Source: CAG-1782 sp964418255
Lineage (GTDB): Bacteria; Bacillota; Clostridia; Christensenellales; DTU072
Reading direction: 5' to 3'
Assembly (NCBI GenBank): GCA_964418255.1
Contig: CAYQKV010000001.1
Location: 186,001-250,000, forward strand
DNA length: 64,000 nt
Shown here: positions 51,132 through 61,553 of the stretch, piece by piece
Layout of the letters: every line of letters starts with the position of its first letter
Numbering within the stretch: the stretch's first letter is position 1
Made by a program: the position numbers and the translations under genes
The notes under the pieces: model-generated
Database searches by the model: none
What the model was told of the DNA's origin: nothing
Seen by the model: the letters and a program-made list of their open reading frames with translations, nothing else

Positions 51132-52229
51132 TTAACTCTTTTTCAGATATTCAATAATAAAGTTCTGTAAATCTCCGTCCATAACCGCGTTCACGTTGGG
51201 GTTTTCGAACCCCGTTCTGTGGTCTTTAACGAGGGTATACGGGCAAAAAACGTAACTTCTTATCTGACTTCCCCACTCAATTTTTTTAAGCTCGCCCTTT
51301 ATCGACTGCGCCTCTTCCAGTCTTTCTCTCTCCCTTAATTCGGTGAGTTTACTGACCAGCATTTTCATTGCGGTTTCCCTGTTCTGTATCTGGCTCCGTT
51401 CGTTCTGGCACTGCACTACTATTCCCGTGGGGATATGTGTTATTCTCACCGCGCTGTCGGTTTTATTGATGTGCTGTCCGCCCGCGCCGCCGCTTCGGTA
51501 AGTATCCACTCGCAGTTCTTCGGGGTTAATTTTAATATCCTCGTTTTCGGTGATTTCGGGCATAACTTCGAGGCTTGCGAAAGAAGTATGTCTACGCTTA
51601 TTTGCGTCGAACGGGCTTATTCTTACAAGTCTATGCACGCCCATTTCCGCTTTCAGATAGCCGTATGCGTTCTCCCCTTCCACGGTGAAAGTGACGCTCT
51701 TTATTCCTGCGTCGTCGCCGTCGAGTTTGTCGAGTACGTTTACTTTATAGCCCGTTCTTTCGGCGTATCTCACGTACATTCTGAACAGCATTTCCACCCA
51801 GTCCTGCGCCTCGGTGCCGCCCGCCCCTGCGTGGAGACTTAAAATCGCGTTGTTCGCGTCGTATTTACCTCTGAGCAGCGCTTCCACCGACAAGTCCGCT
51901 ACGCGTTTGGCGAACGCGTTTACTTCTTCCGTCGCGCTCTGGACTTCGCTTTCCTCGTCCATTTCTTCGATTACGTCGAGCAATTCGCGCGTTTCCGCGA
52001 GTTTTCTCTCCACGTCCTCTACCTGTTTTATCTTTTTCGAACAGACGTTCATTCTTCTGTTCACTTTCTGCGCGTTTTCCACGTCCTGCCAAAAGTTTTC
52101 GGCGTGGGTTTGTTCGGTAAGCGAAGCGAGTTCGGCTTTGCACCCGTCGACGTCGAACGCGTCTCTCAAAGTTTTTATCTCGCCTTCGAGTTTGTCAAGA
52201 AGCTGTCTTTGCGCGTAAAAATCAACCAT
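51132..52229 (-). CDS. prfB: Peptide chain release factor 2 (no programmed frameshift)
   Basis: A 365-residue RF2. Stop-codon recognition tripeptide SPF lies in VRISPFDANKRRH and the catalytic GGQ in GGAGGQHINKTD. The start at 52227-52229 follows GGAGAG; a more distant ATG at 52313 would overlap secA. Many RF2 genes have an in-frame TGA near codon 25. Here the region reads RDAFDVDGCK through, without CTTTGA, so RF2 is not autoregulated by frameshifting. Confidence 0.94.
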   Translation of the reverse strand: MVDFYAQRQLLDKLEGEIKTLRDAFDVDGCKAELASLTEQTHAENFWQDVENAQKVNRRMNVCSKKIKQVEDVERKLAETRELLDVIEEMDEESEVQSATEEVNAFAKRVADLSVEALLRGKYDANNAILSLHAGAGGTEAQDWVEMLFRMYVRYAERTGYKVNVLDKLDGDDAGIKSVTFTVEGENAYGYLKAEMGVHRLVRISPFDANKRRHTSFASLEVMPEITENEDIKINPEELRVDTYRSGGAGGQHINKTDSAVRITHIPTGIVVQCQNERSQIQNRETAMKMLVSKLTELRERERLEEAQSIKGELKKIEWGSQIRSYVFCPYTLVKDHRTGFENPNVNAVMDGDLQNFIIEYLKKS

Positions 52230-52242
52230 TTTTCTCTCCGAA

Positions 52243-54909
52243 TCAGCGGTTTTTCTTCCCGCAACAATCTTTATATTTTTTACCCGAACCGCACGGGCAA
52301 GGACCGTTTGCATAAACGCCCTGTCTTCTTAGCGACAGTTGTTCCGCCTTGTCTTTCGCTTCGTTTTTCCTGTCCACCGCGTCTTCGGCGTCGAATTTAC
52401 ACAGCGCTACCGCCACCGACTGTTGAATACTTTCTATCATTCCGTCGAACATATCCGTGCCTTCCCGTCTGTATTCGATTACCGGGTCGCGTTGTCCGAG
52501 TCCGCGCAGTCCTATTCCTCTGCGCAAAGTTTCCATATTGTTGATATGGTTCATCCAGTTGGTATCGACCGTACGCAAAAGAACGGCACGTTCGAATTCC
52601 TTATAATCGAATCCGTTCTCTTCCATCAATCTGCATTTTTCTTCGTACTGTCTTACGGTTTCTTCCGTTATTTCGTCCACTATTCTCTGGTACTGTCTGT
52701 GTCCTACGAGTTCCTGCGTGACGAAATTCGAACCTTTTTTAAGGAACGTTCTTTCCAGCGCGCCGTTAAACGCGACGTAATCTACCGTAGTTTCGTCTCC
52801 GTTCTGGAAATCGACGTAACCCGCCACCAGGTCGCTGACTGCGGGTTCTATATATTTAAGCACCTGTTCGTGCACGTCCGCGCCTTCGAACACCTTATTT
52901 CTTTCCGCATAAATAAGCTGTCTTTGCTTATTCATAACGTCGTCGTAGTTAAGCACGTATTTTCTGCGTTCGAAGTTCGCGTCTTCGCAACGTTTCTGCG
53001 CGTTCTCTATCTGTTTCGACAGTATTGGCATCTGAATGACCGCGTCTTCGTCCCCTTTCGTCAAGGAAGAGAGCATCGAAGACAGTCTGTCTCCGCCGAA
53101 CCTGCGCAACAAATCGTCTTCAAACGAAATGAAGAAACAACTGCTTCCCTCGTCGCCCTGACGACCGCTACGTCCGCGCAACTGGTTGTCGATACGGCGC
53201 GATTCGTGTCTTTCCGTTCCTATTACCCTCAGTCCTCCGAGTTCTTTTACCTGCGCTTTTTCCTTATCCGTCTCTTCTTTGAATTTCTCCACGAGACTAC
53301 CGAAACGGTTTCTTGCGGCGATTTGTTCTTCGTCGGTAAGTTTATTGAACGCGGTGGCTATATTTATGATTTCTTCGGAATAACCGTCCTTTATCATTCT
53401 TTCTCTCGCCATATATTCGGGGTTGCCGCCGAGCAGAATATCCGTTCCGCGTCCCGCCATATTGGTCGCTATCGTAACCGCGCCCGCTTTGCCTGCCTGA
53501 GCGATGATTTTCGCTTCGAGTTCGTTGCTTTTTGCGTTGAGCACGTTATGGGGCACGCCTTTTCTCGCCAACATTCTGCTGAGCTGTTCACTTACTTCCA
53601 CGCTTATCGTACCGACAAGCACGGGTTGTCCCTTTTCGTGCACTTTTACTATTTCGTCGATTACCGCTTTGAATTTCGCGTTCTTCGTCGCAAACACCTT
53701 ATCGGGTTCGTCCTCTCTTATCATTTCGTGGTTGGTGGGAATTTCCACCACGTCGAGGTTATATATTCCTTTGAACTCCGCTTCTTCGGTGAGCGCGGTA
53801 CCCGTCATTCCCGACAGTTTGTCGTAAAGACGGAACAGGTTCTGGAAAGTTATCGTAGCTACCGTGCGACTTTCGCGTTTTATGCGAACGCGTTCTTTCG
53901 CTTCGATTGCCTGATGAAGTCCGTCGGAAAATCTACGTCCTTCCATTTTTCTTCCCGTGAACTCGTCTACGATGACGACTTCTCCGTTTTCCACTATATA
54001 ATCCGCGTCGCGCGCCATAAGAAAGTTCGCTCTGAGCGCGTTGTTGATTTTAGTATTCAAATCCGCGCGTTTTCCGTCCGACATATCGCTTCGGAAAAAT
54101 TTATCCGCTTTATTAAGTCCCGTTTCCGTAAGGTAAATATGCGTTTCTTTTTCGTCTTTCGTATAGTCGTCCTCGTCGAGAATTTTTATAAAACTCTGCA
54201 CGTCTTCGTATACTTTGGTCGCTTCCGCGGCTCTGTCGGAGATGATAAGCGGCGTTCTCGCTTCGTCTATGAGTATGCTGTCGACCTCGTCGACTATCGC
54301 GAAGTTTCTGCCTCTTTGCATAATTCTGTCCTTACGCGTCGCCATATTGTCTCTGAGGTAGTCGAAGCCCACTTCGTTATTCGTGCAATACGTTATATCC
54401 GCGTCGTACGCTTTCTTTTTTTCGGAAAAACTCATATTCGGCAGCACGCACCCGACTTTCATTCCGAGAAATTCGTACACTTTACCCATCCATTCCGCGT
54501 CGCGCTTAGCGAGGTAGTCGTTTACCGTTACTATATGCACGCCTTTACCCGTAAGCGCGTTTAAGTACGCGGGCAACGTCGCGACGAGGGTTTTACCTTC
54601 ACCGGTCTTCATTTCGGCAATTCTACCTTGATGAAGGACTATTCCGCCGATTAGCTGGACGTCGAAGTGCCGCATATTGAGCACTCTTTTCGACGCTTCT
54701 CTTACGACGGCGAATGCGTCCGGAAGAAGTTTATCGAGGTTTTCCCCGTCGTTATATCTCTTTTTGAGAACTTCGGTCTGAGAAACGAGCTCTTCGTCGC
54801 TCATAACCCGATATTTATCCTCTTTCGCATTTATTTCATTTACCGTAACGCGTAATTTCTTTATCGTTTTTTCTCTGTCTCTTCTTTGCAGATAGCTGAT
54901 TAAGCCCAT
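52243..54909 (-). CDS. secA: Preprotein translocase ATPase SecA
   Basis: An 888-residue motor. Walker A EMKTGEGKTLVA, DEVDSILIDEARTPLI, the nucleotide-binding QLRGRSGRQGDEG and a C-terminal SEC-C zinc motif CPCGSGKKYKDCCG are present. It drives Sec-dependent export. The start MGLISYLQRR at 54909 follows GAGGTACGATA. It leads a secA-prfB-tsaD-(tRNA-Arg) unit from its own promoter. Confidence 0.97.
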   Translation of the reverse strand: MGLISYLQRRDREKTIKKLRVTVNEINAKEDKYRVMSDEELVSQTEVLKKRYNDGENLDKLLPDAFAVVREASKRVLNMRHFDVQLIGGIVLHQGRIAEMKTGEGKTLVATLPAYLNALTGKGVHIVTVNDYLAKRDAEWMGKVYEFLGMKVGCVLPNMSFSEKKKAYDADITYCTNNEVGFDYLRDNMATRKDRIMQRGRNFAIVDEVDSILIDEARTPLIISDRAAEATKVYEDVQSFIKILDEDDYTKDEKETHIYLTETGLNKADKFFRSDMSDGKRADLNTKINNALRANFLMARDADYIVENGEVVIVDEFTGRKMEGRRFSDGLHQAIEAKERVRIKRESRTVATITFQNLFRLYDKLSGMTGTALTEEAEFKGIYNLDVVEIPTNHEMIREDEPDKVFATKNAKFKAVIDEIVKVHEKGQPVLVGTISVEVSEQLSRMLARKGVPHNVLNAKSNELEAKIIAQAGKAGAVTIATNMAGRGTDILLGGNPEYMARERMIKDGYSEEIINIATAFNKLTDEEQIAARNRFGSLVEKFKEETDKEKAQVKELGGLRVIGTERHESRRIDNQLRGRSGRQGDEGSSCFFISFEDDLLRRFGGDRLSSMLSSLTKGDEDAVIQMPILSKQIENAQKRCEDANFERRKYVLNYDDVMNKQRQLIYAERNKVFEGADVHEQVLKYIEPAVSDLVAGYVDFQNGDETTVDYVAFNGALERTFLKKGSNFVTQELVGHRQYQRIVDEITEETVRQYEEKCRLMEENGFDYKEFERAVLLRTVDTNWMNHINNMETLRRGIGLRGLGQRDPVIEYRREGTDMFDGMIESIQQSVAVALCKFDAEDAVDRKNEAKDKAEQLSLRRQGVYANGPCPCGSGKKYKDCCGKKNR

Positions 54910-54965
54910 TATCGTACCTCGCTTTCGTCGGCGCATACGCGCGCTTTATAAAATTATTTCATATT

Positions 54966-54994
54966 ATTATAGCATATATATATCTTTATCACAA
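54966..54994 (-). promoter_or_regulatory. Promoter of secA
   Basis: TTGTGA (54989-54994), 17-bp spacer, TATAAT (54966-54971), minus strand. Confidence 0.8.
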
Positions 54995-55067
54995 CCGAAA
55001 AAGACGATTACGCAAGCAGTGTTCGTCAAAAATTGTCGTAAAAGTGAAAAATTTCCGATATAGGAAA

Positions 55068-55108
55068 AAGCATAGCCGGTTCCGTATTTTCCGAGAACCG
55101 CTATGCTT
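55068..55108. terminator. Terminator after the giant LRR gene
   Basis: Imperfect stem AAGCATAGCCGGTTCC/GGAACCGGCTATGCTT type (AAGCATAGCgGTTCT with aGAACCGCTATGCTT), T run at the end, 32 bp past the stop. Confidence 0.82.
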
Positions 55109-55139
55109 TTTGTTTTGCGTCGATTGATTTTGTCGGTGG

Positions 55140-58100
55140 TTACGCTGCTTGTCGGTCGTTCTTATCCAGTGTGCCGTCCGAACAAATTACCGTATACTCG
55201 CCTGTGCTTGTATTCCAGTATGAGCCTTTATTCACTTCGTCCTTCCACTGCTGCATAGTGCCGTCAAAGATTATTTTCGCAAGTTTTCTACATTCCGTGA
55301 ACGCGTATTCTCCGATACTCTCCACGCCTTTACCTATAGTTACGGTCGCAAGGTTAAGGCAATAATTAAACGCTGATTTTCCGATAGTCGTTACACTGTC
55401 CGGTATTGTAATATTCGTAAGTCCGTCACACCCGTAAAAGCACCCTTCTCCGATACTATTTACGTCGCCGCCTATCGTTAAATCTACAAGCGCGTCGCAG
55501 TTTCCGAACGCATAATCTCCTATGCTCGTTACGCCGCTTCCTATCGTTACGTTTGTAATGTCGGCGCAACCTTGAAACGCAGACGAGCCGACAGTCGTTT
55601 CGCTTGCGGTTATAACAACGGTTTTTAACGACGACGGAACGTAATCGTTATTAGTGTAAGAGCCGAAAATATATCCGAAATGAGTATTGGTCGTTCCTCC
55701 TTTTTCCGCGCCGACAAACGGCAAGGTTATACTTTCGATATAGTTGCATCCTTCGAATGCCCCGAAGCCGATAGTCGTTGCGCTTTCGGTTATTATGACG
55801 GTTTTTATCGACGACGGAACGTAATCTATATTGTAATCTTTTATCTCCGCGCCGAAAATATATCCGAAATTAGTACCATATGTTTTCCCGGAACCAACGA
55901 ACGGCAACGTTATATTTTCAATCGAATCGCAATCTTTGAATGCGGCAAAGCCGATACTCGTTGCGTTATCGGTTATAATAACGTTGCTTATCGCCGCGGG
56001 GACGTAAGCTGAGTTATCGTCGGCAGTCGCCGCGCCGAAGATATAACCGAAATGAGTATTTTCCGTTCCGTCTTTTTGTGCGCCGACAAACGGCAAAGTT
56101 ATACTTTCGATATAGCCGCATCCTTCGAATGCTCCAAAGCCGATGGTCGTAACGCCGTCGGGCACGTTAATATCGGTAAGTCCTTCGCAATAACCGAACG
56201 CGCGCTCTCCGATACCTTCCACGTTACCTCCTATCGTTACGCTTGTGATACTTCTATGATAAAATGTATAATCTGCAATACCCGTTACGTCGTTCGGGAT
56301 AATCAGGTCGCCGACTATCTCCTCATTCCCTATGAACAATTTACACAATTGATTCACCGTCATCAAATTGCCTAATCCGGTTATGCCGCACCAACTTAGC
56401 ATATTATCCGCATATATATTTTCAAGCGAAGCGCAAGCACGAAAAGCGTTCTTTCCGATATTCGCAACTCTGCCGCCTAACGCAACGTCCTTAATTCCTT
56501 CACAAGAATCAAACGCGTTTTGCCCTATGCTAACTGTATTTACCGTCACGCGACGAAGTCCGCTACACCGCTTAAAGGCATACGACCCGATACTCGTTGC
56601 GTTATCGGTTATAATAACGTTGCTTATCGCCGTGGGAACGTAAGCTAGGTTATCGTCGGCAGTCGCCGCGCCGAAGATGTAACCGAAATGAGTATTTTCC
56701 GTTCCGTCTTTTTGTGCGCCTACAAACGGCAAAGTTATACTTCTTATAGAACTGCAATCCTTAAACGCTCCGTTACCGATACTCGTTACGTTGTTCGGAA
56801 TAACGATACTTGTAAGTCCGTTACAGAAACCGAACGCGCATTCTCCGATACTTTCCACGCCGTTACCTATCGTTAGGCTTATGATACCCCTATGATAAAA
56901 CGCATAATCCGCAATACTCGTTACGTCGTTCGGAATAATCAACTCGCCGACTATTTCCGTGTTTTCTATAAACAATTTGTCAACGTAAGGCAACAGACCG
57001 CCCAGTCCGATTACGGCGCACCAATCCGATATATTTCCCGCATAATATGTATTATTTATATTGCAGTCTTCAAACGCTTTATCGCCTATATTTACCACGC
57101 GTACGGGTATATTTATATCCGTAAGGCTTGCGCAACCCGAGAATGCGGAACTACCTATGCTTTCCACGCCGTCGGGTATATTTATATCCGTAAGACCTGC
57201 GCAACCCGAGAATAAGGAATTACTTATATTGTTTAATCTGCTCGGCAAAATTACGGTTTCCACTGCCGAACAATCGACAAATACCGCTTCGCCTATGTTC
57301 GCGACGCTATCGGGTATACTTATGTTTACAAGGCTTACGCATCCGTAAAACGCCTCGTTGCCTATATCCGTAATTCCGTTTTCCAGAATCGCGTCGGTTA
57401 AATACAGACAACCGTTGAATGCGCCTTGCATTATTTCACCGCACGTTACCGTTACTTTTTTAAGGTATTGTTTGGGAAAATTCTGCGGCAATACTCCGGG
57501 AACGACCGTTTCTTCTATCAAACAATTCTCGAAAGCGCTTGCCGAAATTTCCCGTACGCCTTTCGGCATAACGAGTTTTTTCAATTTTCCACAGCTTTCA
57601 AACGCGGAATTTCCGATGCTTGTTGCATTATTGCTTATCGTTACGCTTGCAATCCCGGTTTGATAAAACGCATAATCCGCGATACTCGTTACCTCGTTCG
57701 GTATAATCAAGTCGCCTGCAACTTCTTCGTTGTCTATAAACAAAATAGGATTTTTTATTGCCATATTATCTGCCATCAAACTACTCAATCCCGTTATACC
57801 GCACCAGTTTGCCAGACCGTAAACATAAATATTTTCCAGACCGTAACACTGGCTGAAAGCAGAAGTCCCAATACTCTTTACGCTGTTGCCTATCGCAACG
57901 CTTTTCAGCCCCGAACCGAAAAATGCGTAATCCCCGACGTCGATACTACAGTTATCCGTCGCCGTCGCGCTTCCAATCTTAACATATGTAAGTCCGCTGT
58001 TTCCAAAAGCGTGCTCGCCTATGCTTCCCACACTGTCCGGTATCTCTATACTTGTAAGGCTCACGCACCACGAAAACGCATAGTTCCCTATGCTCGTCAC

Positions 58101-61100
58101 GCTGTGAGGAATTTCTATGCCGACAAGTTCCGTATTGGCAAAAGCATTGTTTCCTATACTCATCACTCCGTATGGAATTTCTATATTGACAAGTCCGCTA
58201 CCGCCAAACGCAGAATTCCCGATATTCGTTACTCCGTTTTCCAAAATCGCGTCGGTCAACTCTTTGCAACCGTAAAAATCACTATCGCCTATTTCGCCGC
58301 CCGTTACGGTCACTTTTTTCAATCCTTTACTTGGAAAATTTTGCGGTACCGGTCCGGGAAGAACCGCTTCCTCTACCGAATCCGAGACAAAAGCGTTTAC
58401 CGCTATTTCCGTTGTTCCGTTTTCCATAACAAGTTTTTTTATGGTTCCGCAGTTGTCGAAAGCAGCCGCGCCGATATTCGCTACGCCGCTCTTTATTGTC
58501 AAGTTTGTTATCCCTAAACAACCGTAAAAGGCTTCCTTTCCGATATTTTCTATGTTGCCGGGGATTACGACGTCGGTCAAATCCGAGCAACAATAAAACA
58601 CGCGGTAGCCTATATCCGTCAACCCTGTTCCGATTTTCAAACTCGTCACGTAACTGTGCTCAAACGCCTCGTCGCCTATACTTATCACGCTGTCGGGTAT
58701 ATTTATACCGGTAAGTTTGCCGCACATTGAAAATGCGGAATTTCCTATACTGTTCAATCCGCCCGGAAATATTACGTTTTCGAGCAAAACGCAACTTCTG
58801 AAGGCGGAATTTCCTATGCTGTTCAGGTTACTCGGTAAATCTAAGTTTACGAGACTTACGCAACCGCAGAATGCGGAATTACCTATGCTTTCCACTCCGT
58901 CGGGTATATTTACGTTTACAAGATTTTCGCAACCCGAGAATGTCGAAGCGCCTATGCGGTTTAATCCGTTCGGCAGAGTTACGCTTTCCAGCGAGAGGCA
59001 CTCGGCAAACACCGATTCGCCGAAATTCGTAACGCTGTTCGGTATCTCGATACTCAAAAGACTGACGCAACCGTAAAACGCCTCGTTTCCTATACTTTCC
59101 ACGCTGTCGGATATAATTATTTTCATTAGTTTTGTGCAATTATAAAATGCGGAATTACCTATGGCGGTTACTCCGTTTTCCAAATCAACCTCGGCTAACG
59201 ACTCCCACGCTGCGGACGTAAACTCGTTTTCTTTTATTTCACCGCCGGTTACGGTTAATGCCTTCAAAGAATTTTTCGGTAGTATATCAAGCATCCGGCT
59301 GTCTACCGTCGCTTCTTTTATTTCGCAATAGATAAAAGCGTCTTCGGAAATTTCCGTTGCTTTGCTTTCCACAACAAGCGTTTTCAAGTTTTGGCAGCTT
59401 CCAAACGCGGAAGCGCCTATACTTTGAACGCCGTCGCATATCGTTACGCTCGTTATACCGGAACAATTGTTAAACGCTCTTTCGCCGACGCTTTCCACAT
59501 TCCCCGATATTACGACGCTTGTCAATCCGTCACATCTTCCAAACGCGTTTGCGGTAATGAACGTAACGTCGTCGGGAACAACCAGTTCGCCGTCCAACGC
59601 TTGCCCGTCGAGATAAAGCGTGGCTAACGACATCAGATACAGTCTGCCGCGAACTTCGGTTTCGCACCAGTTTTTGAATCCGCCTCCGAAATGAATGCTT
59701 TTTAGGTTCGTACATTCGGCAAACGCCTGACTGTTATACGTAAACTCAACGTTCCCGCCTATTGTCACGCTTTCGAGTGCGTTGCACTCCGCAAACGCAT
59801 AATCTCCGATTGCCGTAACGCTGTCGGGTATTTCTATGCTCGAAAAACCGCAACCGCCGAACGCATAGCTTTCGATTGTGTACAAGCTACCCGGCAATGT
59901 TATATTTTCAAGGGAACTACACCCGCCGAACGCATAACTTCCGATACTTTCCGTTCTGCTCGGCATCGTCACGTTTTTGAGCGCGGTACACCCGCCGAAC
60001 GCATAACTTCCGATTCTTTCTATGCCGTTTGGCAAAATAACGGTTTCCAAGTTCGTAAGATTCTTAAACGCTTCGTCCCCTATGTACCTAATCTCCTCTC
60101 CCGATATTTCGGACGGAATATCGTAAACCGTTTCGTTTTTGTATTCGTCCCTTACTCCGAGAATTGTGTTGTAACTTACGTCGAACATACCGAGCGTTAT
60201 CGAAACGACGTTTACGTCGCAACCTGCGCTTATACTGCCGTCTCGTATGCTCGCCGTTACCCGAGCGTTTCCGTTTCCGACCGCTGTTACGAGTCCATTC
60301 GAAACCGTGACGACGTTCTCGTCCGAACTCGTCCATTCGACGTCCGCTACATCGGGAATACCGAAAACCTCCAAAAGCCATTCTTCGCCGACGGACATCG
60401 TTATCGAAGTCTCTGACAACGTGAGCTGTTCTTCTTTTTCTTCGGAAACCTCTACGCGGCAGACTGCCGTTTTACCGTTTGCGGAAGTCGCGGTTATTTC
60501 GGCAATTCCCACGCCGACCGCGGTTACCTGTCCGTCGGAAACAAGAGCGACGTTCTCGTCAGAACTCGACCAGACGATTTCTTTGTTCGTTGCGTCGGTA
60601 GGTTGGAATTCTACTTCAAGTCTCGCTTCCGTATCCTTTCCTATCACCAAAAACACATCGCAAGGATTTATCGAAATTTCATCGACTTCGATTTCGTCCG
60701 TCGCGACGGTCACTTCGCAAATTGCTTTTTTACCGTTTAATGAGGTCGCGGTTATTACGGCGGTTCCCTTGCCGACCGCGGTTACCTGTCCGTCGGAAAC
60801 AAGAACGACGTTTTCTTTCGAACTCTTCCAGACTATTTCTCTGTTCTTTGCGTCGTCGGGATAAACCTCGGCGTGTAAAAAGGCGTTTTCCCCGACGGTA
60901 AGATTCAATTCCGTTCTGTCGAGCGTAACATATTCGACTTCTATTTCCGTTTCGCGGGTATAACCGCAAACCGAACAGCTTCCGTCTTTGCCTTTTGTAT
61001 CGTGAGGATTTCTGTCTTTAATCGGCTCGTCGCAATCGTCTTCATTACACACAAGCCAGTGTTCGTTTTCGTCATTATCCATAACGTAATTATGCTTGTG

Positions 61101-61259
61101 CTTAGGCGGCTCGGTTACGTCTCCTCCGTTTCCTCCGTTTCCGCCGTCGGTTACGCCGTCATTCCCTCCGTCGTCGGTTTCGCCGCAAGCGGCAAACCCG
61201 AACGCGCAGCATATTGCGAAAATCACCGTGAAAATTACCATTAAAGACTTCTTTTTCAT
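55140..61259 (-). CDS. Giant BspA-type leucine-rich-repeat lipoprotein with three Big2 domains
   Basis: A 2039-residue exported protein. A lipoprotein signal (AICCAFGFAAC, Cys25) is followed by a Gly/Asp linker, a His/Cys-rich segment (CSVCGYT), three bacterial Ig-like group 2 domains (each with the pattern SDGQVTAVG or SNGLVTAVG) up to about residue 350, then some 50 LRR_5 units of the type SIGxxAFxxCxxLxxIxIP to the C-terminus. Near-identical LPFVGA...HFGYIFGA blocks recur four times in the last third, showing recent internal duplication. Such proteins mediate adhesion in gut and oral bacteria. The start MKKKSLM follows GGGAG. Confidence 0.93.
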   Translation of the reverse strand: MKKKSLMVIFTVIFAICCAFGFAACGETDDGGNDGVTDGGNGGNGGDVTEPPKHKHNYVMDNDENEHWLVCNEDDCDEPIKDRNPHDTKGKDGSCSVCGYTRETEIEVEYVTLDRTELNLTVGENAFLHAEVYPDDAKNREIVWKSSKENVVLVSDGQVTAVGKGTAVITATSLNGKKAICEVTVATDEIEVDEISINPCDVFLVIGKDTEARLEVEFQPTDATNKEIVWSSSDENVALVSDGQVTAVGVGIAEITATSANGKTAVCRVEVSEEKEEQLTLSETSITMSVGEEWLLEVFGIPDVADVEWTSSDENVVTVSNGLVTAVGNGNARVTASIRDGSISAGCDVNVVSITLGMFDVSYNTILGVRDEYKNETVYDIPSEISGEEIRYIGDEAFKNLTNLETVILPNGIERIGSYAFGGCTALKNVTMPSRTESIGSYAFGGCSSLENITLPGSLYTIESYAFGGCGFSSIEIPDSVTAIGDYAFAECNALESVTIGGNVEFTYNSQAFAECTNLKSIHFGGGFKNWCETEVRGRLYLMSLATLYLDGQALDGELVVPDDVTFITANAFGRCDGLTSVVISGNVESVGERAFNNCSGITSVTICDGVQSIGASAFGSCQNLKTLVVESKATEISEDAFIYCEIKEATVDSRMLDILPKNSLKALTVTGGEIKENEFTSAAWESLAEVDLENGVTAIGNSAFYNCTKLMKIIISDSVESIGNEAFYGCVSLLSIEIPNSVTNFGESVFAECLSLESVTLPNGLNRIGASTFSGCENLVNVNIPDGVESIGNSAFCGCVSLVNLDLPSNLNSIGNSAFRSCVLLENVIFPGGLNSIGNSAFSMCGKLTGINIPDSVISIGDEAFEHSYVTSLKIGTGLTDIGYRVFYCCSDLTDVVIPGNIENIGKEAFYGCLGITNLTIKSGVANIGAAAFDNCGTIKKLVMENGTTEIAVNAFVSDSVEEAVLPGPVPQNFPSKGLKKVTVTGGEIGDSDFYGCKELTDAILENGVTNIGNSAFGGSGLVNIEIPYGVMSIGNNAFANTELVGIEIPHSVTSIGNYAFSWCVSLTSIEIPDSVGSIGEHAFGNSGLTYVKIGSATATDNCSIDVGDYAFFGSGLKSVAIGNSVKSIGTSAFSQCYGLENIYVYGLANWCGITGLSSLMADNMAIKNPILFIDNEEVAGDLIIPNEVTSIADYAFYQTGIASVTISNNATSIGNSAFESCGKLKKLVMPKGVREISASAFENCLIEETVVPGVLPQNFPKQYLKKVTVTCGEIMQGAFNGCLYLTDAILENGITDIGNEAFYGCVSLVNISIPDSVANIGEAVFVDCSAVETVILPSRLNNISNSLFSGCAGLTDINIPDGVESIGSSAFSGCASLTDINIPVRVVNIGDKAFEDCNINNTYYAGNISDWCAVIGLGGLLPYVDKLFIENTEIVGELIIPNDVTSIADYAFYHRGIISLTIGNGVESIGECAFGFCNGLTSIVIPNNVTSIGNGAFKDCSSIRSITLPFVGAQKDGTENTHFGYIFGAATADDNLAYVPTAISNVIITDNATSIGSYAFKRCSGLRRVTVNTVSIGQNAFDSCEGIKDVALGGRVANIGKNAFRACASLENIYADNMLSWCGITGLGNLMTVNQLCKLFIGNEEIVGDLIIPNDVTGIADYTFYHRSITSVTIGGNVEGIGERAFGYCEGLTDINVPDGVTTIGFGAFEGCGYIESITLPFVGAQKDGTENTHFGYIFGAATADDNSAYVPAAISNVIITDNATSIGFAAFKDCDSIENITLPFVGSGKTYGTNFGYIFGAEIKDYNIDYVPSSIKTVIITESATTIGFGAFEGCNYIESITLPFVGAEKGGTTNTHFGYIFGSYTNNDYVPSSLKTVVITASETTVGSSAFQGCADITNVTIGSGVTSIGDYAFGNCDALVDLTIGGDVNSIGEGCFYGCDGLTNITIPDSVTTIGKSAFNYCLNLATVTIGKGVESIGEYAFTECRKLAKIIFDGTMQQWKDEVNKGSYWNTSTGEYTVICSDGTLDKNDRQAA

Positions 61260-61348
61260 AAAAAAACTCCCGTTATTCGGCAAATAAACGGCAAGTCGAT
61301 TTATTCTCCGAATAGCATATTATATATATTCTTTTATTGTATTATTTT

Positions 61349-61377
61349 ATTATATCAAATGCTGTATTATAAAACAA
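61349..61377 (-). promoter_or_regulatory. Promoter of the LRR lipoprotein gene
   Basis: TTGTTT (61372-61377), 17-bp spacer, TATAAT (61349-61354), minus strand; leader about 80 nt. Confidence 0.7.
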
Positions 61378-61460
61378 GTAATACATCAAGCAATATATGA
61401 AAGGATTAAGCTAAGCACGTGTTTTTAACCGTTTGCTTATTATACGACGTTATTTTTTGT

Positions 61461-61488
61461 AAAAAAATATACGGACTGAGCCGTATAT
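61461..61488 (-). terminator. Terminator after the Cys-rich protein gene
   Basis: Stem ATATACGG/CCGTATAT with ACTGAG loop and seven T on the minus strand. A second stem, ACCAGCTGTT/AACAGTTGGT, precedes it. Confidence 0.8.
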
Positions 61489-61553
61489 TCAGAGGATATA
61501 TGTACCAACTGTTATGAAAACAGCTGGTTTGTTGGCAATCGGGACGGTTTACG

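Noticed and set aside
52150..52229. Programmed +1 frameshift in prfB
   Set aside because: The reading frame is continuous through the N-terminal region and there is no CTTTGA slip site.
55140..61259. CRISPR-like regularity in the LRR gene
   Set aside because: The periodicity is in coding repeats of ~23 residues with diverged DNA, not direct repeats with unique spacers.
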